Positions 29,394 through 37,487 of a stretch of 64,000 nt of DNA are shown here, piece after piece. Within the stretch, counting starts at the first letter, position 1; each line of letters begins with the position of its first letter. Made by a program: the position numbers and the translations under genes. The notes beneath the pieces were generated by a model. The model did no database searches. It was not told the origin of the DNA and was given only the letters and a program-made list of their open reading frames with translations. Origin of the DNA: Bradyrhizobium sp. AZCC 1719 (lineage in GTDB: Bacteria > Pseudomonadota > Alphaproteobacteria > Rhizobiales > Xanthobacteraceae); the NCBI RefSeq assembly GCF_036924525.1, contig NZ_JAZHRU010000001.1, positions 6,663,001-6,727,000 on the forward strand, in the 5' to 3' direction.

Positions 29394-29864
29394 TCAAGCA
29401 GCAAGCCGGCCGAGCGACCGTTCGAGCGAATGCGTCCAATCCGGAATCCATGACTGGAACAACGCTTGCCAGCGATCGGCGTCCTGCGGCGCGGTGTCGA
29501 GCTTCACGAACCATTCGATGAAGGTCCGGTTGCCCTCGACGACCGGAAGCAAGTGCATCGTTCCCTCATAGCGCACCGGCGTGGGTGCGTCCGGAGTAAG
29601 CCCGGCAGGAAACGGCAGCGGCTCGATGCCCGCATAGGTCAGCGAATGCGCTTCATCGGAGTGGCCCGCCAGCCGCTGCCTGATCCAATTGCCGAGATAG
29701 CAAAAGCGCCTGACCGCGCCGATTTCGTCGCCGTCCTTGTCATCCTCGATCACGCTCTCACTGACCCCTTCGATATAGGCCGGATAATTGTTGAAATCGC
29801 GGATCAGGGCCCACACGGTTTCCATGGGATGGTCCAGCACGGTGCTGTAATAGGCTGTCGTCAT
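29394..29864 (-). CDS. SRPBCC family protein
   Basis: A 156-residue START/Bet v1-fold protein of the SRPBCC superfamily (polyketide cyclase/dehydrase-like). It begins MTTAYYSTVLDHPMETVWALIRDFNNYPAYIEG and ends with a helix rich in Leu, Arg and Glu (the usual C-terminal helix). A hydrophobic cavity for a lipophilic ligand is expected; the ligand is unknown. The start at 29864 has AGAGAGAG upstream and removes a non-conserved extension. It is convergent with DUF3298 (7-bp gap) and divergent from the Tct genes. Confidence 0.85.
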   Translation of the reverse strand: MTTAYYSTVLDHPMETVWALIRDFNNYPAYIEGVSESVIEDDKDGDEIGAVRRFCYLGNWIRQRLAGHSDEAHSLTYAGIEPLPFPAGLTPDAPTPVRYEGTMHLLPVVEGNRTFIEWFVKLDTAPQDADRWQALFQSWIPDWTHSLERSLGRLAA

Positions 29865-29931
29865 GGCTCTCTCTTCGCAATTGATCGCGGCGCGATGACT
29901 GGGCCGCATGGATACCTATTCCGGGTGGCCC

Positions 29932-29986
29932 GATCGCCGCCACCCGATTTCCGGATGTGGCGAGATGCCACCCGGCGGCGGCGATC
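29932..29986 (+). promoter_or_regulatory. Nested hairpin in the tctC leader
   Basis: The outer arms GATCGCCGCC (29932-29941) and GGCGGCGATC (29977-29986) enclose the inner stem GTGGC-GAGAT-GCCAC (29957-29971). It lies about 100 bp before the tctC start and 67 bp from the SRPBCC start. It could be a leader structure of the transport operon or a protein site. Confidence 0.3.
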
Positions 29987-30086
29987 TCCATCATTCGCCA
30001 ATGCCTTGCGACCCCAACGCAAAGCCGCCTAGAATGTCTCATCACAAGAGCGCCCGGCATCACGGACGCCGCAGGGAGGACCATCA

Positions 30087-31082
30087 ATGTCCAAAAAGAT
30101 CACGCGCCGCACCTTTGCGGCTTCATCCGCTGCTGCCGCGGCCGTCGCAGGCTTTGGTTTCAAGCCGGCTTCAGCGCAGGCCTATCCGTCCCGGCCGGTG
30201 ACCGTGATCGTGCCATGGGGTGCCGGCGGCGGTACTGATGCGACCGCGCGCATTGTCGCGGCGCTGTTGGAAAAGGATCTCGGCCAGCCGTTCAACGTGG
30301 TCAACCGCACCGGCGGCTCCGGCGTGGTCGGCCATTCCGCGATCGCGACCGCACAGCCCGACGGCTACACCATCGGCATGCTGACGGTGGAAATCTCGAT
30401 GATGCACTGGCAGGGGCTCACCGAACTGGCGCCAAAGAGCTATACGCCGCTGGCGCTGATGAACGAGGATCCGCCCGGCATCCAGGTCAGTTCCACCTCG
30501 CCCTACAAGACCGTGAAGGAGCTGGCGGATGCGATCAAGGCCGCCCCCGCCGGCAAGTTCAAGGCCTCCGGCACTGGCCAGGGCGGCATTTGGCATCTCG
30601 CGCTGGTCGGCTGGATGCAGGCGATGGGACTTGCCCCCAATCATGTGGCATGGGTGCCGTCGAACGGAGCGGCGCCCGCGATGCAGGATCTGGCGGCCGG
30701 CGGTCTCGACCTCACCACCTGCTCAGTGCCGGAAGCCCGCGCGATCATCGAGGCCGGCAAGGCGCGCAGCCTCGCCGTCATGGCTACGGCCCGCAACCCC
30801 GCATTCCCGGACGTGCCGACGCTGAAGGAAGCGATGGGCATCGACTATTCGACCGGCGCCTGGCGCGGCATTGCCGGCCCCAAGGGCCTGCCCGCCGACG
30901 TGGCCACGAAACTCACCGCGTCGCTGAAGAAGGTCTACGACTCCAAGGAGTTCAAGGATTTCATGAGCAATCGCGGCTTTGGAACGGTGTGGGGCGATGC
31001 GGCGCAATTCGCCGCGTTCATGGAGAAGGGCGACGCCCAGATGGGCGTGGCGATGAAGGCCGCCGGTCTCTCCAAGGCCTGA
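30087..31082 (+). CDS. tctC: Tripartite tricarboxylate transporter substrate-binding protein
   Basis: A 331-residue periplasmic binding protein of the TctC/Bug family. It carries a twin-arginine-type signal (SKKITRRTFAASSAAAAAVAGFGF, cleavage near ASAQA), then the family segments YPSRPVTVIVPWGAGGGTDATARIVA, VVNRTGGSGVVGHSAIATAQPDGYTIG, and the C-terminal MEKGDAQMGVAMKAAGL. Ligands in this family are carboxylates (citrate, aromatic acids, dicarboxylates), and which one cannot be read. The start has AGGGAGG 7 bp upstream. It is the first gene of a tctC-tctB-tctA operon embedded between the mutase genes and meaB. Confidence 0.93.
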   Translation: MSKKITRRTFAASSAAAAAVAGFGFKPASAQAYPSRPVTVIVPWGAGGGTDATARIVAALLEKDLGQPFNVVNRTGGSGVVGHSAIATAQPDGYTIGMLTVEISMMHWQGLTELAPKSYTPLALMNEDPPGIQVSSTSPYKTVKELADAIKAAPAGKFKASGTGQGGIWHLALVGWMQAMGLAPNHVAWVPSNGAAPAMQDLAAGGLDLTTCSVPEARAIIEAGKARSLAVMATARNPAFPDVPTLKEAMGIDYSTGAWRGIAGPKGLPADVATKLTASLKKVYDSKEFKDFMSNRGFGTVWGDAAQFAAFMEKGDAQMGVAMKAAGLSKA

Positions 31083-31124
31083 TCTTGATCGGCTGACATC
31101 GCCCGATATCCGCGGAGCCAGTTC

Positions 31125-31610
31125 ATGCGCCTACCCGATCGCGTCACGGGATTGTTTCTCGTTGGCCTCGGCGCGGCTGCCGCCTATGGCGGCTGGCAGT
31201 TGCCGCCGGTGCCCGGCCAGCCGGTCGGGCCCAATGTCTTTCCGCTGGTGATCGGAACGGGCCTGGCCCTTTGCGGGCTCGCGATTGCATTCGGGATCGG
31301 CCGCAGTTTTGAAGAGGAAGAACACCTCATTCCCGTCGAGGGCGGCCAGCCGCAGCCGCCCACCGGAAAGCTCTATGGCCTGCGTGCCCTGCTCCCGCCG
31401 GCGCTTTTGCTGTTCTACGTGGCGATCGCCGACCGGCTCGGCTTCATCCTCACGGCGGCGATGATCGTCTACGTGACCTCGACTGCGCTCGGCGCCCGCT
31501 GGAAGGTCGCACTGCCGCTCGCGCTGCTGGCGCCGATCGGCATCCACCTGATTTTCTCAAAATTGCTGCGCGTGCCGCTGCCGCCCGGCGTTTTGCCGAT
31601 GCCCTGGTGA
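31125..31610 (+). CDS. tctB: Tripartite tricarboxylate transporter small membrane subunit
   Basis: A 161-residue membrane protein with about four to five helices (LFLVGLGAAAAYGGW, PLVIGTGLALCGLAIAFGIG, ALLPPALLLFYVAIADRLGFILTAAMIVYV, LLAPIGIHLIFSKLL). It ends LLRVPLPPGVLPMPW, the usual TctB end. TctB pairs with TctA in the inner membrane to form the sodium- or proton-driven uptake channel. It is 42 bp behind tctC and 3 bp before tctA. Confidence 0.93.
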   Translation: MRLPDRVTGLFLVGLGAAAAYGGWQLPPVPGQPVGPNVFPLVIGTGLALCGLAIAFGIGRSFEEEEHLIPVEGGQPQPPTGKLYGLRALLPPALLLFYVAIADRLGFILTAAMIVYVTSTALGARWKVALPLALLAPIGIHLIFSKLLRVPLPPGVLPMPW

Positions 31611-31613
31611 TCG

Positions 31614-33125
31614 ATGCTCAATACCCTGACGCAAGCCTTCGCGCTCATCACCACCTGGGAAGTCATCGTCGCGATGTTCGCGGCATCGGTCTATGGCCTC
31701 GTCATCGGATCGCTGCCGGGGCTATCCGCGACCATGGCGACCGCACTTCTGGTCCCCGTCACCTTCTATCTGTCACCGATCGCCGCGATCGCTACCATCG
31801 TGGCGGCATCCACGATGGCGATCTTCGCCGGTGACATTCCCGGAGCGCTGCTTCGCATTCCCGGCACCCCGGCCTCGGCGGCTTACGCCGACGAAGCCTA
31901 TGCGATGACGCGCAAGGGCGAGGCCGAACTCGCGCTCGGCGCCGGCGTGTGGTTCTCCGCCGTCGGCGGCATCGCGGGCACGCTGTCGCTGATGATCCTG
32001 GCGCCGCCGCTGGCCGAAATCGCGCTGTCGTTCTCGACCTTCGAATATTTCTGGCTCGCATTCCTCGGCCTGATGTGCGCCACGCTGGTCGCGCGGTCTT
32101 CCCCGGTGAAGGCGATCGCCAGCATGTTCATCGGTCTGCTTGTCGCCTGCATCGGCATCGAAAACCCCGGCGGCGTGCCGCGCTTCACCTTCGGCATGAC
32201 CAATTTGTTCGGCGGCATCGAACCGATCCCGGCACTGGTCGGTGTCTTCGCCGTGGCGCAGGTGATGCGCGCGATGCTGACACCGGAGCCGCCGCCGATC
32301 CCGCGGCGCAGATTCGGAAGCATCTTGGCGGGCCAGTGGAAGCTCACCAAAAAATACAACTGGCAGATGACGCGCGGGAACATCATCGGGATCATCATCG
32401 GCGTGCTGCCGGGCGCCGGCGCCGACATGGCCGCTTGGGTCAGCTACGCCATGTCCAAGCGCTTTTCGAAAGAACCCGAGAAGTTCGGAACCGGCCATGT
32501 CGAGGGCCTGGTCGAGGCCGGCGCCAGCAACAACGCCAGCATCGCCTCGGGCTGGGTGCCCTCGCTGTTGTTCGGCATTCCCGGCGACACCATCGCGGCG
32601 ATTGCGATCGGCGTGCTCTACATGAAGGGCCTAAACCCCGGTCCGACGCTGTTCACCGAAAAAGCGTCGAGCATGTATGCGATCTACCTGATGTTCATCA
32701 TCGCCAACATCATCATGATCCCGCTCGGCATCGTCATGATCCGCCTGGCGAGCTACGTGCTGCGCGCACCGCGCTCCACGGTGATGCCGGTCATCATGCT
32801 GTGCTGCGCGGTCGGGTCCTTCGCCATCGGCAACAACATATTCGGCGTGGTTATCGTCGCGACCTTCGGCGTCATCGGCTATGTCATGGAAGAAAACGGC
32901 TACCCGGTCGCCGCGATGGTGCTCGGCATCGTCATGGGCACCATGATCGAGCAGAGTTTTGTCACCTCGCTGATCAAGTCTGACGGCAGCGTGTTGCCGT
33001 TCTTCGAGCGGCCGATCGCCGCTATCCTCGCCGCCATGGCGATCGGCGCGCTGATCTGGCCGGTGCTGGTCTGGGTATGGCGGAAGCTCAAACGCGCGCC
33101 CGTCGCCGCCACATCGGCGCGCTGA
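31614..33125 (+). CDS. tctA: Tripartite tricarboxylate transporter large membrane subunit
   Basis: A 503-residue TctA with about 11-12 membrane helices. It has the repeated family blocks: GLVIGSLPGLSATMATALLVPVTFYLSP and IIGVLPGAGADMAAWVSYAMSKR, the PGDTIAAIAIGVLYMKGLNPGPTLF loop, and VMEENGYPVAAMVLGIVMG near the end. Both GxLPGxxAxMA repeats are intact. It forms the translocation pathway for the carboxylate that TctC binds. The gap to meaB is 53 bp on the same strand, so transcription may continue into that gene. Confidence 0.95.
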   Translation: MLNTLTQAFALITTWEVIVAMFAASVYGLVIGSLPGLSATMATALLVPVTFYLSPIAAIATIVAASTMAIFAGDIPGALLRIPGTPASAAYADEAYAMTRKGEAELALGAGVWFSAVGGIAGTLSLMILAPPLAEIALSFSTFEYFWLAFLGLMCATLVARSSPVKAIASMFIGLLVACIGIENPGGVPRFTFGMTNLFGGIEPIPALVGVFAVAQVMRAMLTPEPPPIPRRRFGSILAGQWKLTKKYNWQMTRGNIIGIIIGVLPGAGADMAAWVSYAMSKRFSKEPEKFGTGHVEGLVEAGASNNASIASGWVPSLLFGIPGDTIAAIAIGVLYMKGLNPGPTLFTEKASSMYAIYLMFIIANIIMIPLGIVMIRLASYVLRAPRSTVMPVIMLCCAVGSFAIGNNIFGVVIVATFGVIGYVMEENGYPVAAMVLGIVMGTMIEQSFVTSLIKSDGSVLPFFERPIAAILAAMAIGALIWPVLVWVWRKLKRAPVAATSAR

Positions 33126-33178
33126 AGGATTGCGCGGGGCCCCCTCGCCTGCATGGCGCGGGCGTTGTAAACCAAGCC

Positions 33179-34171
33179 ATGACCCTGCCGAAGAATCCTT
33201 CCCCCGATGTCGGGAAACTCGCCAAAGAACTCCGCTCCGGCCAACGTGCGGCGCTGGCGCGTGCGATTACCCTGATCGAAAGCAGGCGTTCCGATCACCA
33301 GGCCGCGGCGCGCGATCTGGTGCAGACGCTGTTGCCTGACACCGGGAAGGCGGTGCGCGTCGGCATTACCGGCTCGCCGGGCGTCGGCAAATCCACCACG
33401 ATCGACGCGCTCGGCATGTTCCTGATCGAGCGCGGCCACAAGGTCGCGGTGCTGGCGGTAGACCCCTCCTCGGCCCGCACCGGCGGCTCGATCCTCGGCG
33501 ACAAGACGCGGATGGCGCGGCTGGCGAATTCGGAAGCCGCCTTCGTCCGCCCCTCGCCCTCGTCAGGCACGCTCGGCGGGGTCGCCGCCAAAACCCGCGA
33601 GGCGATGCTGCTCTGCGAGGCGGCCGGCTTCGACGTGGTGCTGGTCGAGACCGTCGGCATCGGCCAGTCCGAAACCGCGGTCTGCGACATGACCGATTTC
33701 TTTCTCGCCCTGATGCTGCCCGGCGCCGGCGATGAGCTGCAAGGCATCAAGAAAGGCCTGGTCGAACTCGCCGACATGATCGCGATCAACAAGGCCGACG
33801 GCGACAACGTCAAGCGCGCCAATCTGGCGGCGGCCGACTATCGCTCCGCGCTGCATATTCTCAGCCCGCGCTCGGAGCATTGGCATCCGCCGGTCGTGAC
33901 CTATTCGGCGCTGACCGGTATGGGCATGGACACGCTGTGGCAGAAGATTTTGGATCACCGCACCGCCATGAACGCCTCGGGCGAGTTCGCCGGCCGGCGG
34001 CGCGAGCAGCAGGTGAAATGGATGTGGTCGATGCTGGAGCAGCGCATGATGGCGCGGCTCCGCTCCGATGCCGCGATCCGCGCCAAGGTAAGGAAGACCG
34101 AGGCCGAGGTCGCCGACGGCCGCATCACGCCGGCGGTCGCCGCCGAGCAGATCGCGGAGTGGATGCGGTGA
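33179..34171 (+). CDS. meaB: Methylmalonyl-CoA mutase-associated GTPase
   Basis: A 330-residue G3E-type GTPase (MeaB/ArgK). Walker A is ITGSPGVGKST (residues 63-73), the switch/Walker B region is DVVLVETVGIGQSE and the base-recognition motif is INKADGD. The C-terminal helical arm, starting EFAGRRREQQVKWMW, mediates dimerisation. It protects MutAB from inactivation and helps to exchange damaged cobalamin. The start at 33179 fits the family; a longer frame exists upstream. Its stop overlaps the GTG start of the peptidase C15 gene (GTGA), implying translational coupling. Confidence 0.95.
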   Translation: MTLPKNPSPDVGKLAKELRSGQRAALARAITLIESRRSDHQAAARDLVQTLLPDTGKAVRVGITGSPGVGKSTTIDALGMFLIERGHKVAVLAVDPSSARTGGSILGDKTRMARLANSEAAFVRPSPSSGTLGGVAAKTREAMLLCEAAGFDVVLVETVGIGQSETAVCDMTDFFLALMLPGAGDELQGIKKGLVELADMIAINKADGDNVKRANLAAADYRSALHILSPRSEHWHPPVVTYSALTGMGMDTLWQKILDHRTAMNASGEFAGRRREQQVKWMWSMLEQRMMARLRSDAAIRAKVRKTEAEVADGRITPAVAAEQIAEWMR

Positions 34172-34809
34172 GCGACAAGCTTCGCATTCTCATCACCGGA
34201 TTCGGTCCGTTCCCCGGCGCGCCTTACAATCCGACGCAGCCGCTGGTGGCGAGGCTGACGCGCTTGCGACGTCCGGCCTTTAGCGACGTCGAACTGTCCA
34301 GCCACATCTTCCCCGTCACCTATAAGGCGGTCGACCACGAGTTGCCGCTGGCGCTGCAACAGCACCGGCCGCATGCGCTGTTGATGTTCGGCCTCGCATC
34401 TCGCACGTCGCATCTGCGGATCGAAACCCGCGCCCGCAACGCCGTCACCATGCTGTGGCCTGACGCCGCGCAAACCCGCGCCCGAAAAGGCTCCATTGCC
34501 GACGGCGCGGACGCGCAGATGTTTGGCCCTCACACTGCCAAGCTGCTGCGCGCAGCCAGAGGTACCGCGATCGATGCCCGCGCCTCGCGCGACGCCGGAA
34601 GCTATCTTTGCAACTATCTGAGCTGGCGCGCGATCGAAGCCGTGGATGCCGACAACTGCCCCCGCCTCGCCGCCTTCATTCACATCCCGCCGCTGGCGCG
34701 CGGCGGCGCGGTCAAACGAAAAGGCTTTCCGCGGATCACGCTGGAAGAGCTGGTCGATGCCGGCGAAGCGATGCTCATGGAAATGGTGCGGCTGGCCCGG
34801 AGAGCGTAG
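34168..34809 (+). CDS. Peptidase C15, pyroglutamyl-peptidase I-like
   Basis: A 213-residue cysteine peptidase of family C15, which removes N-terminal pyroglutamate. It has the family start ILITGFGPFPGAPYNPT, and the triad residues E86 (RIETRARN), C148 (GSYLCNYL) and H172 (FIHIPP) are all in place, so it should be active. The start is GTG at 34168, overlapping the meaB stop by 4 bp. Its own stop codon TAG (34807-34809) is inside a dispersed palindromic repeat, so the C-terminal end ARRA was set by the insertion. Cytoplasmic. Confidence 0.9.
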   Translation: MSDKLRILITGFGPFPGAPYNPTQPLVARLTRLRRPAFSDVELSSHIFPVTYKAVDHELPLALQQHRPHALLMFGLASRTSHLRIETRARNAVTMLWPDAAQTRARKGSIADGADAQMFGPHTAKLLRAARGTAIDARASRDAGSYLCNYLSWRAIEAVDADNCPRLAAFIHIPPLARGGAVKRKGFPRITLEELVDAGEAMLMEMVRLARRA

Positions 34810-34885
34810 GGTGGGCAAAGCGCAGCGTGCCCACCATTGCGGTCCGCAAATGGAAATGGTGGGCACGGCGCAAACGCGCCTTTGT
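34806..34885. repeat. Dispersed palindromic repeat GTAGGGTGGGCAAA, copy 2 (right end decayed)
   Basis: It starts GTAGGGTGGGCAAA (34806-34819) and has inner arms GTGCCCACCATT and AATGGTGGGCAC. The right-hand end is only partly conserved (CCTTTGTC). Its first bases form the TAG stop codon of the preceding peptidase gene. Confidence 0.8.
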
Positions 34886-35021
34886 CAGCGCCGCACCCAA
34901 CATTAACCCTACCCCTAACAATCGCCGCCTCTCTTCCCGGTCTTCACCATGCCCGGACGCATTTTCGCGATACCTATGAAACGCGAATGCCACGACCTGC
35001 ATCGCGCTAGGGTCATCAGCC

Positions 35022-36392
35022 ATGGATATGAATCGCCGCCATCTCATTGGAGCGTCCGCCGCCGGTGCAGCCGGTGCGCTGGCGATGTCGCCTGACGCTG
35101 CGCGCGCAGCGCCCCTCACCTCCATGCTCGGCCGCGACGTCACGCAATATGGCGTGCGTCCCGGCAGCCCCGACGATCAAACCGCGAAACTGCAGCGCGC
35201 GATCGACGAGGCGGCGCGCGCACAAGTGCCTCTGGCGCTACCGCCGGGCGTCTATCGCACCGGCATGCTGCGCCTTTCGAACGGCACGCAACTGGTCGGC
35301 GTCCGAGGCGCGACCAAGCTGGTGTTTACGGGCGGCGCCTCGATGCTGCAGAGCGAAGGCGCCAACAGCGTCGGCCTGACGGGCATCACCTTCGACGGCG
35401 GTCGCATTCCGCTGCCGACGCGCCGCGGGCTGGTGCATTGCCTCGGCGGTCGCGACGTCCGCATCGCCGACTGCGAAATATCAGGCAGCGGTGGCAACGG
35501 TATCTGGCTCGAGCAGGTCTCGGGCGATATTTCCGGTAACATCTTCACGAAAATCGCGACGACCGCGGTCGTATCCTTCGACGCACTCGGCCTGATCGTG
35601 GCGCGCAACACCATCACCGATACCAATGACAATGGCATCGAAATCCTGCGCACCGCGATCGGCGACGACGGCACGCTGGTTCTCGACAATCGGATCGAGG
35701 ACATCAAGGCCGGCCCCGGCGGCTCCGGGCAGTATGGCAACGCCATCAACGCCTTCCGCGCCGGCAATGTGATCGTGCGCGGCAACCGCATCAAGAATTG
35801 CGATTATTCAGCCGTGCGCGGCAATTCGGCGTCCAATATTCACATCACGGACAACAGCGTCAGCAATGTCCGCGAGGTTGCGCTCTATTCGGAATTTGCA
35901 TTCGAAGGCGCCGTGATCGCCAACAACACCGTGGATGGCGCCGCCGTCGGCATCTCCGTCTGCAATTTCAACGAGGGCGGACGCATCGCCGTCGTCCAGG
36001 GCAACATCATCCGCAATCTCCTGCCGAAGCGGCCGATCGGCACCGCGCCCGACGACGACGCCGGGATCGGTATCTATGTCGAGGCGGATTCGTCCGTGAC
36101 CGGCAACGTGATCGAGAACGCGCCCTCGTTCGGCGTCATCGCCGGATGGGGCAAATATCTCCGCGACGTCGCGATATCAGGCAACGTGATCCGCAACGCC
36201 TTCGTCGGCATCGGCGTATCGGTGCTGCCAGGCGCCGGCACGGCCCTGGTCAACAACAACATGATTTCGCAAACCCCGCGCGGCGCCGTGGTCGGGCTCG
36301 ATCACGCCCGCACGATTACGACCGATCTGTCGGCTGAAGGCGCGCAGCGTTACGCGCAGGTGGTTGTCGGCGGCAACGCCGTGCGACGGTAG
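35022..36392 (+). CDS. TIGR03808 family Tat-exported repetitive protein
   Basis: A 456-residue protein with an N-terminal twin-arginine signal (MNRRHLIGASAAGAAGALAMSPDAARA). The mature part is a parallel beta-helix with many imperfect repeats of about 20-25 residues (for example VIVRGNRIKNCDYSAV and AVIANNTVDGAAVGI), as in pectate-lyase-like folds. This matches TIGR03808. Members sit next to a TIGR03809 gene, as here, where the genes are convergent with an 18-bp gap. No catalytic residue set is apparent. It is folded in the cytoplasm, perhaps with a cofactor or because of fast folding, and exported to the periplasm. Function is unknown. Confidence 0.9.
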   Translation: MDMNRRHLIGASAAGAAGALAMSPDAARAAPLTSMLGRDVTQYGVRPGSPDDQTAKLQRAIDEAARAQVPLALPPGVYRTGMLRLSNGTQLVGVRGATKLVFTGGASMLQSEGANSVGLTGITFDGGRIPLPTRRGLVHCLGGRDVRIADCEISGSGGNGIWLEQVSGDISGNIFTKIATTAVVSFDALGLIVARNTITDTNDNGIEILRTAIGDDGTLVLDNRIEDIKAGPGGSGQYGNAINAFRAGNVIVRGNRIKNCDYSAVRGNSASNIHITDNSVSNVREVALYSEFAFEGAVIANNTVDGAAVGISVCNFNEGGRIAVVQGNIIRNLLPKRPIGTAPDDDAGIGIYVEADSSVTGNVIENAPSFGVIAGWGKYLRDVAISGNVIRNAFVGIGVSVLPGAGTALVNNNMISQTPRGAVVGLDHARTITTDLSAEGAQRYAQVVVGGNAVRR

Positions 36393-36410
36393 TTCGCCCT
36401 TCTCGCCCGC

Positions 36411-36950
36411 CTACAGCGCGTTGCGCAACGCCGGATAGCGTTCCTTCATCGCGTCGAAATCGATCGCCGGGAATGGCATTTCCTCCAGCGCCAGCACATC
36501 CGGCACGGACGGCGCCTCGTCCGCCACGACGAGTTGGCTTTCCAGCGCGACCAGAACATCAGCAGGAATATCGGGCGGCGGCGCGGGCGCGGTCGGCGGT
36601 GGCGTCACGGGCATCGGCGCCGGTTGCGGCTGAAGCTGCACGACCGGCGGGCGATAGCCCTCGTCGCGCGGCAGCGGCGTCAGCAGTAGCGGCGTCGTTC
36701 GACGGCGGCCAAGCCAGGCCATGTCGATCTGCGTGTTGTCGAGCGAGGCTTCGCGGCTCAACAGGTCACGCCAGGTTGCCACGGCGGCCTTGGCTTCCTG
36801 GATGTTTTCGAGGAATTCGCGTTCGGTGTGAAAGCGGCGCCAGCGCCCGGTCTCGAACAGTTCAGTGAGGTATTCCAGCCGTTGCTCGGCAAGGCTGCAC
36901 CAGCGCGCAACGATGTTGCGGCCACGTGCCACGTCTGCAGGATGTGCCAT
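36411..36950 (-). CDS. TIGR03809 family protein
   Basis: A 179-residue protein beginning MAHPADVARGRNIVARWCSLAEQRLEYLTELFETGRWRRFHTEREFLENIQEAKAAV, the TIGR03809 signature. The N-terminal 80 residues are helical. A Pro-rich linker (residues 105-130) leads to a short acidic helix and the end DFDAMKERYPALRNAL. There is no signal sequence, so it is cytoplasmic. It is convergent with the TIGR03808 gene, the standard neighbour in this group. Function is unknown. Confidence 0.9.
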   Translation of the reverse strand: MAHPADVARGRNIVARWCSLAEQRLEYLTELFETGRWRRFHTEREFLENIQEAKAAVATWRDLLSREASLDNTQIDMAWLGRRRTTPLLLTPLPRDEGYRPPVVQLQPQPAPMPVTPPPTAPAPPPDIPADVLVALESQLVVADEAPSVPDVLALEEMPFPAIDFDAMKERYPALRNAL

Positions 36951-37487
36951 AAATCAGCCCGTAAGAGAGGGACGGACGCAGACGCAACCGAGACGAATCA
37001 GTGGGGTGTGACTGGGATATTCTGTGGAAAACTTTTTCGTTGTCCAGTGCGTGAAGCTACGGGAGTACGCAGCAATCGAAGAAACCCGCACAAATACGGG
37101 TTAATCCGCTCTATTCGCGATCAAGCAGCATGGCCGCACCGCGGCGAGCCTCGATCATTTCATTTGAGAAGATGCACGGGAAAATTGCGGCATCGCGCAG
37201 ATGAGTCGGAAAACTTGCAGTTGCAAGCCGTCACGGTGCCGCACGCAACGCAGCTGCGTCCAAAAACCTGCGCTGAAAATGAAAGACCCGTCCGGGGGGA
37301 CAACCGGACGGGTCAAGCTATATGGGCGCTTGGGGTGGATGGGCGCTCGCGCCGAATACAGCCTATGGGGAGGGATTACCGCTCCCACATAGATAAGTCG
37401 CAGGACCCTCGCCTGACGTTCAAAACGCCGGACGGTTTTTTAACCTTGCGTTCGGGGACGATCGTCGGAAAATCGCTGCGCGGCAGG
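36951..37487. other. Intergenic gap of 537 bp with structured segments
   Basis: The gap lies between two minus-strand genes. It holds an inverted repeat AACCCG-N8-CGGGTT (37083-37102), a strong 11-bp hairpin (37285-37314) and a third dyad CTATGGGGAG / CTCCCACATAG (37363-37392). Frames open across the gap show no protein-like composition or ribosome binding site. A small RNA on the minus strand is possible (see findings). Confidence 0.4.
37275..37314 (-). terminator. Hairpin terminator downstream of the S8 protease gene
   Basis: GACCCGTCCGG and CCGGACGGGTC form a perfect 11-bp stem with an 8-nt loop. Read on the minus strand it is followed by TTTCATTTTC (37275-37284). It lies about 175 bp behind the stop codon of the protease gene. 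Confidence 0.55.
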
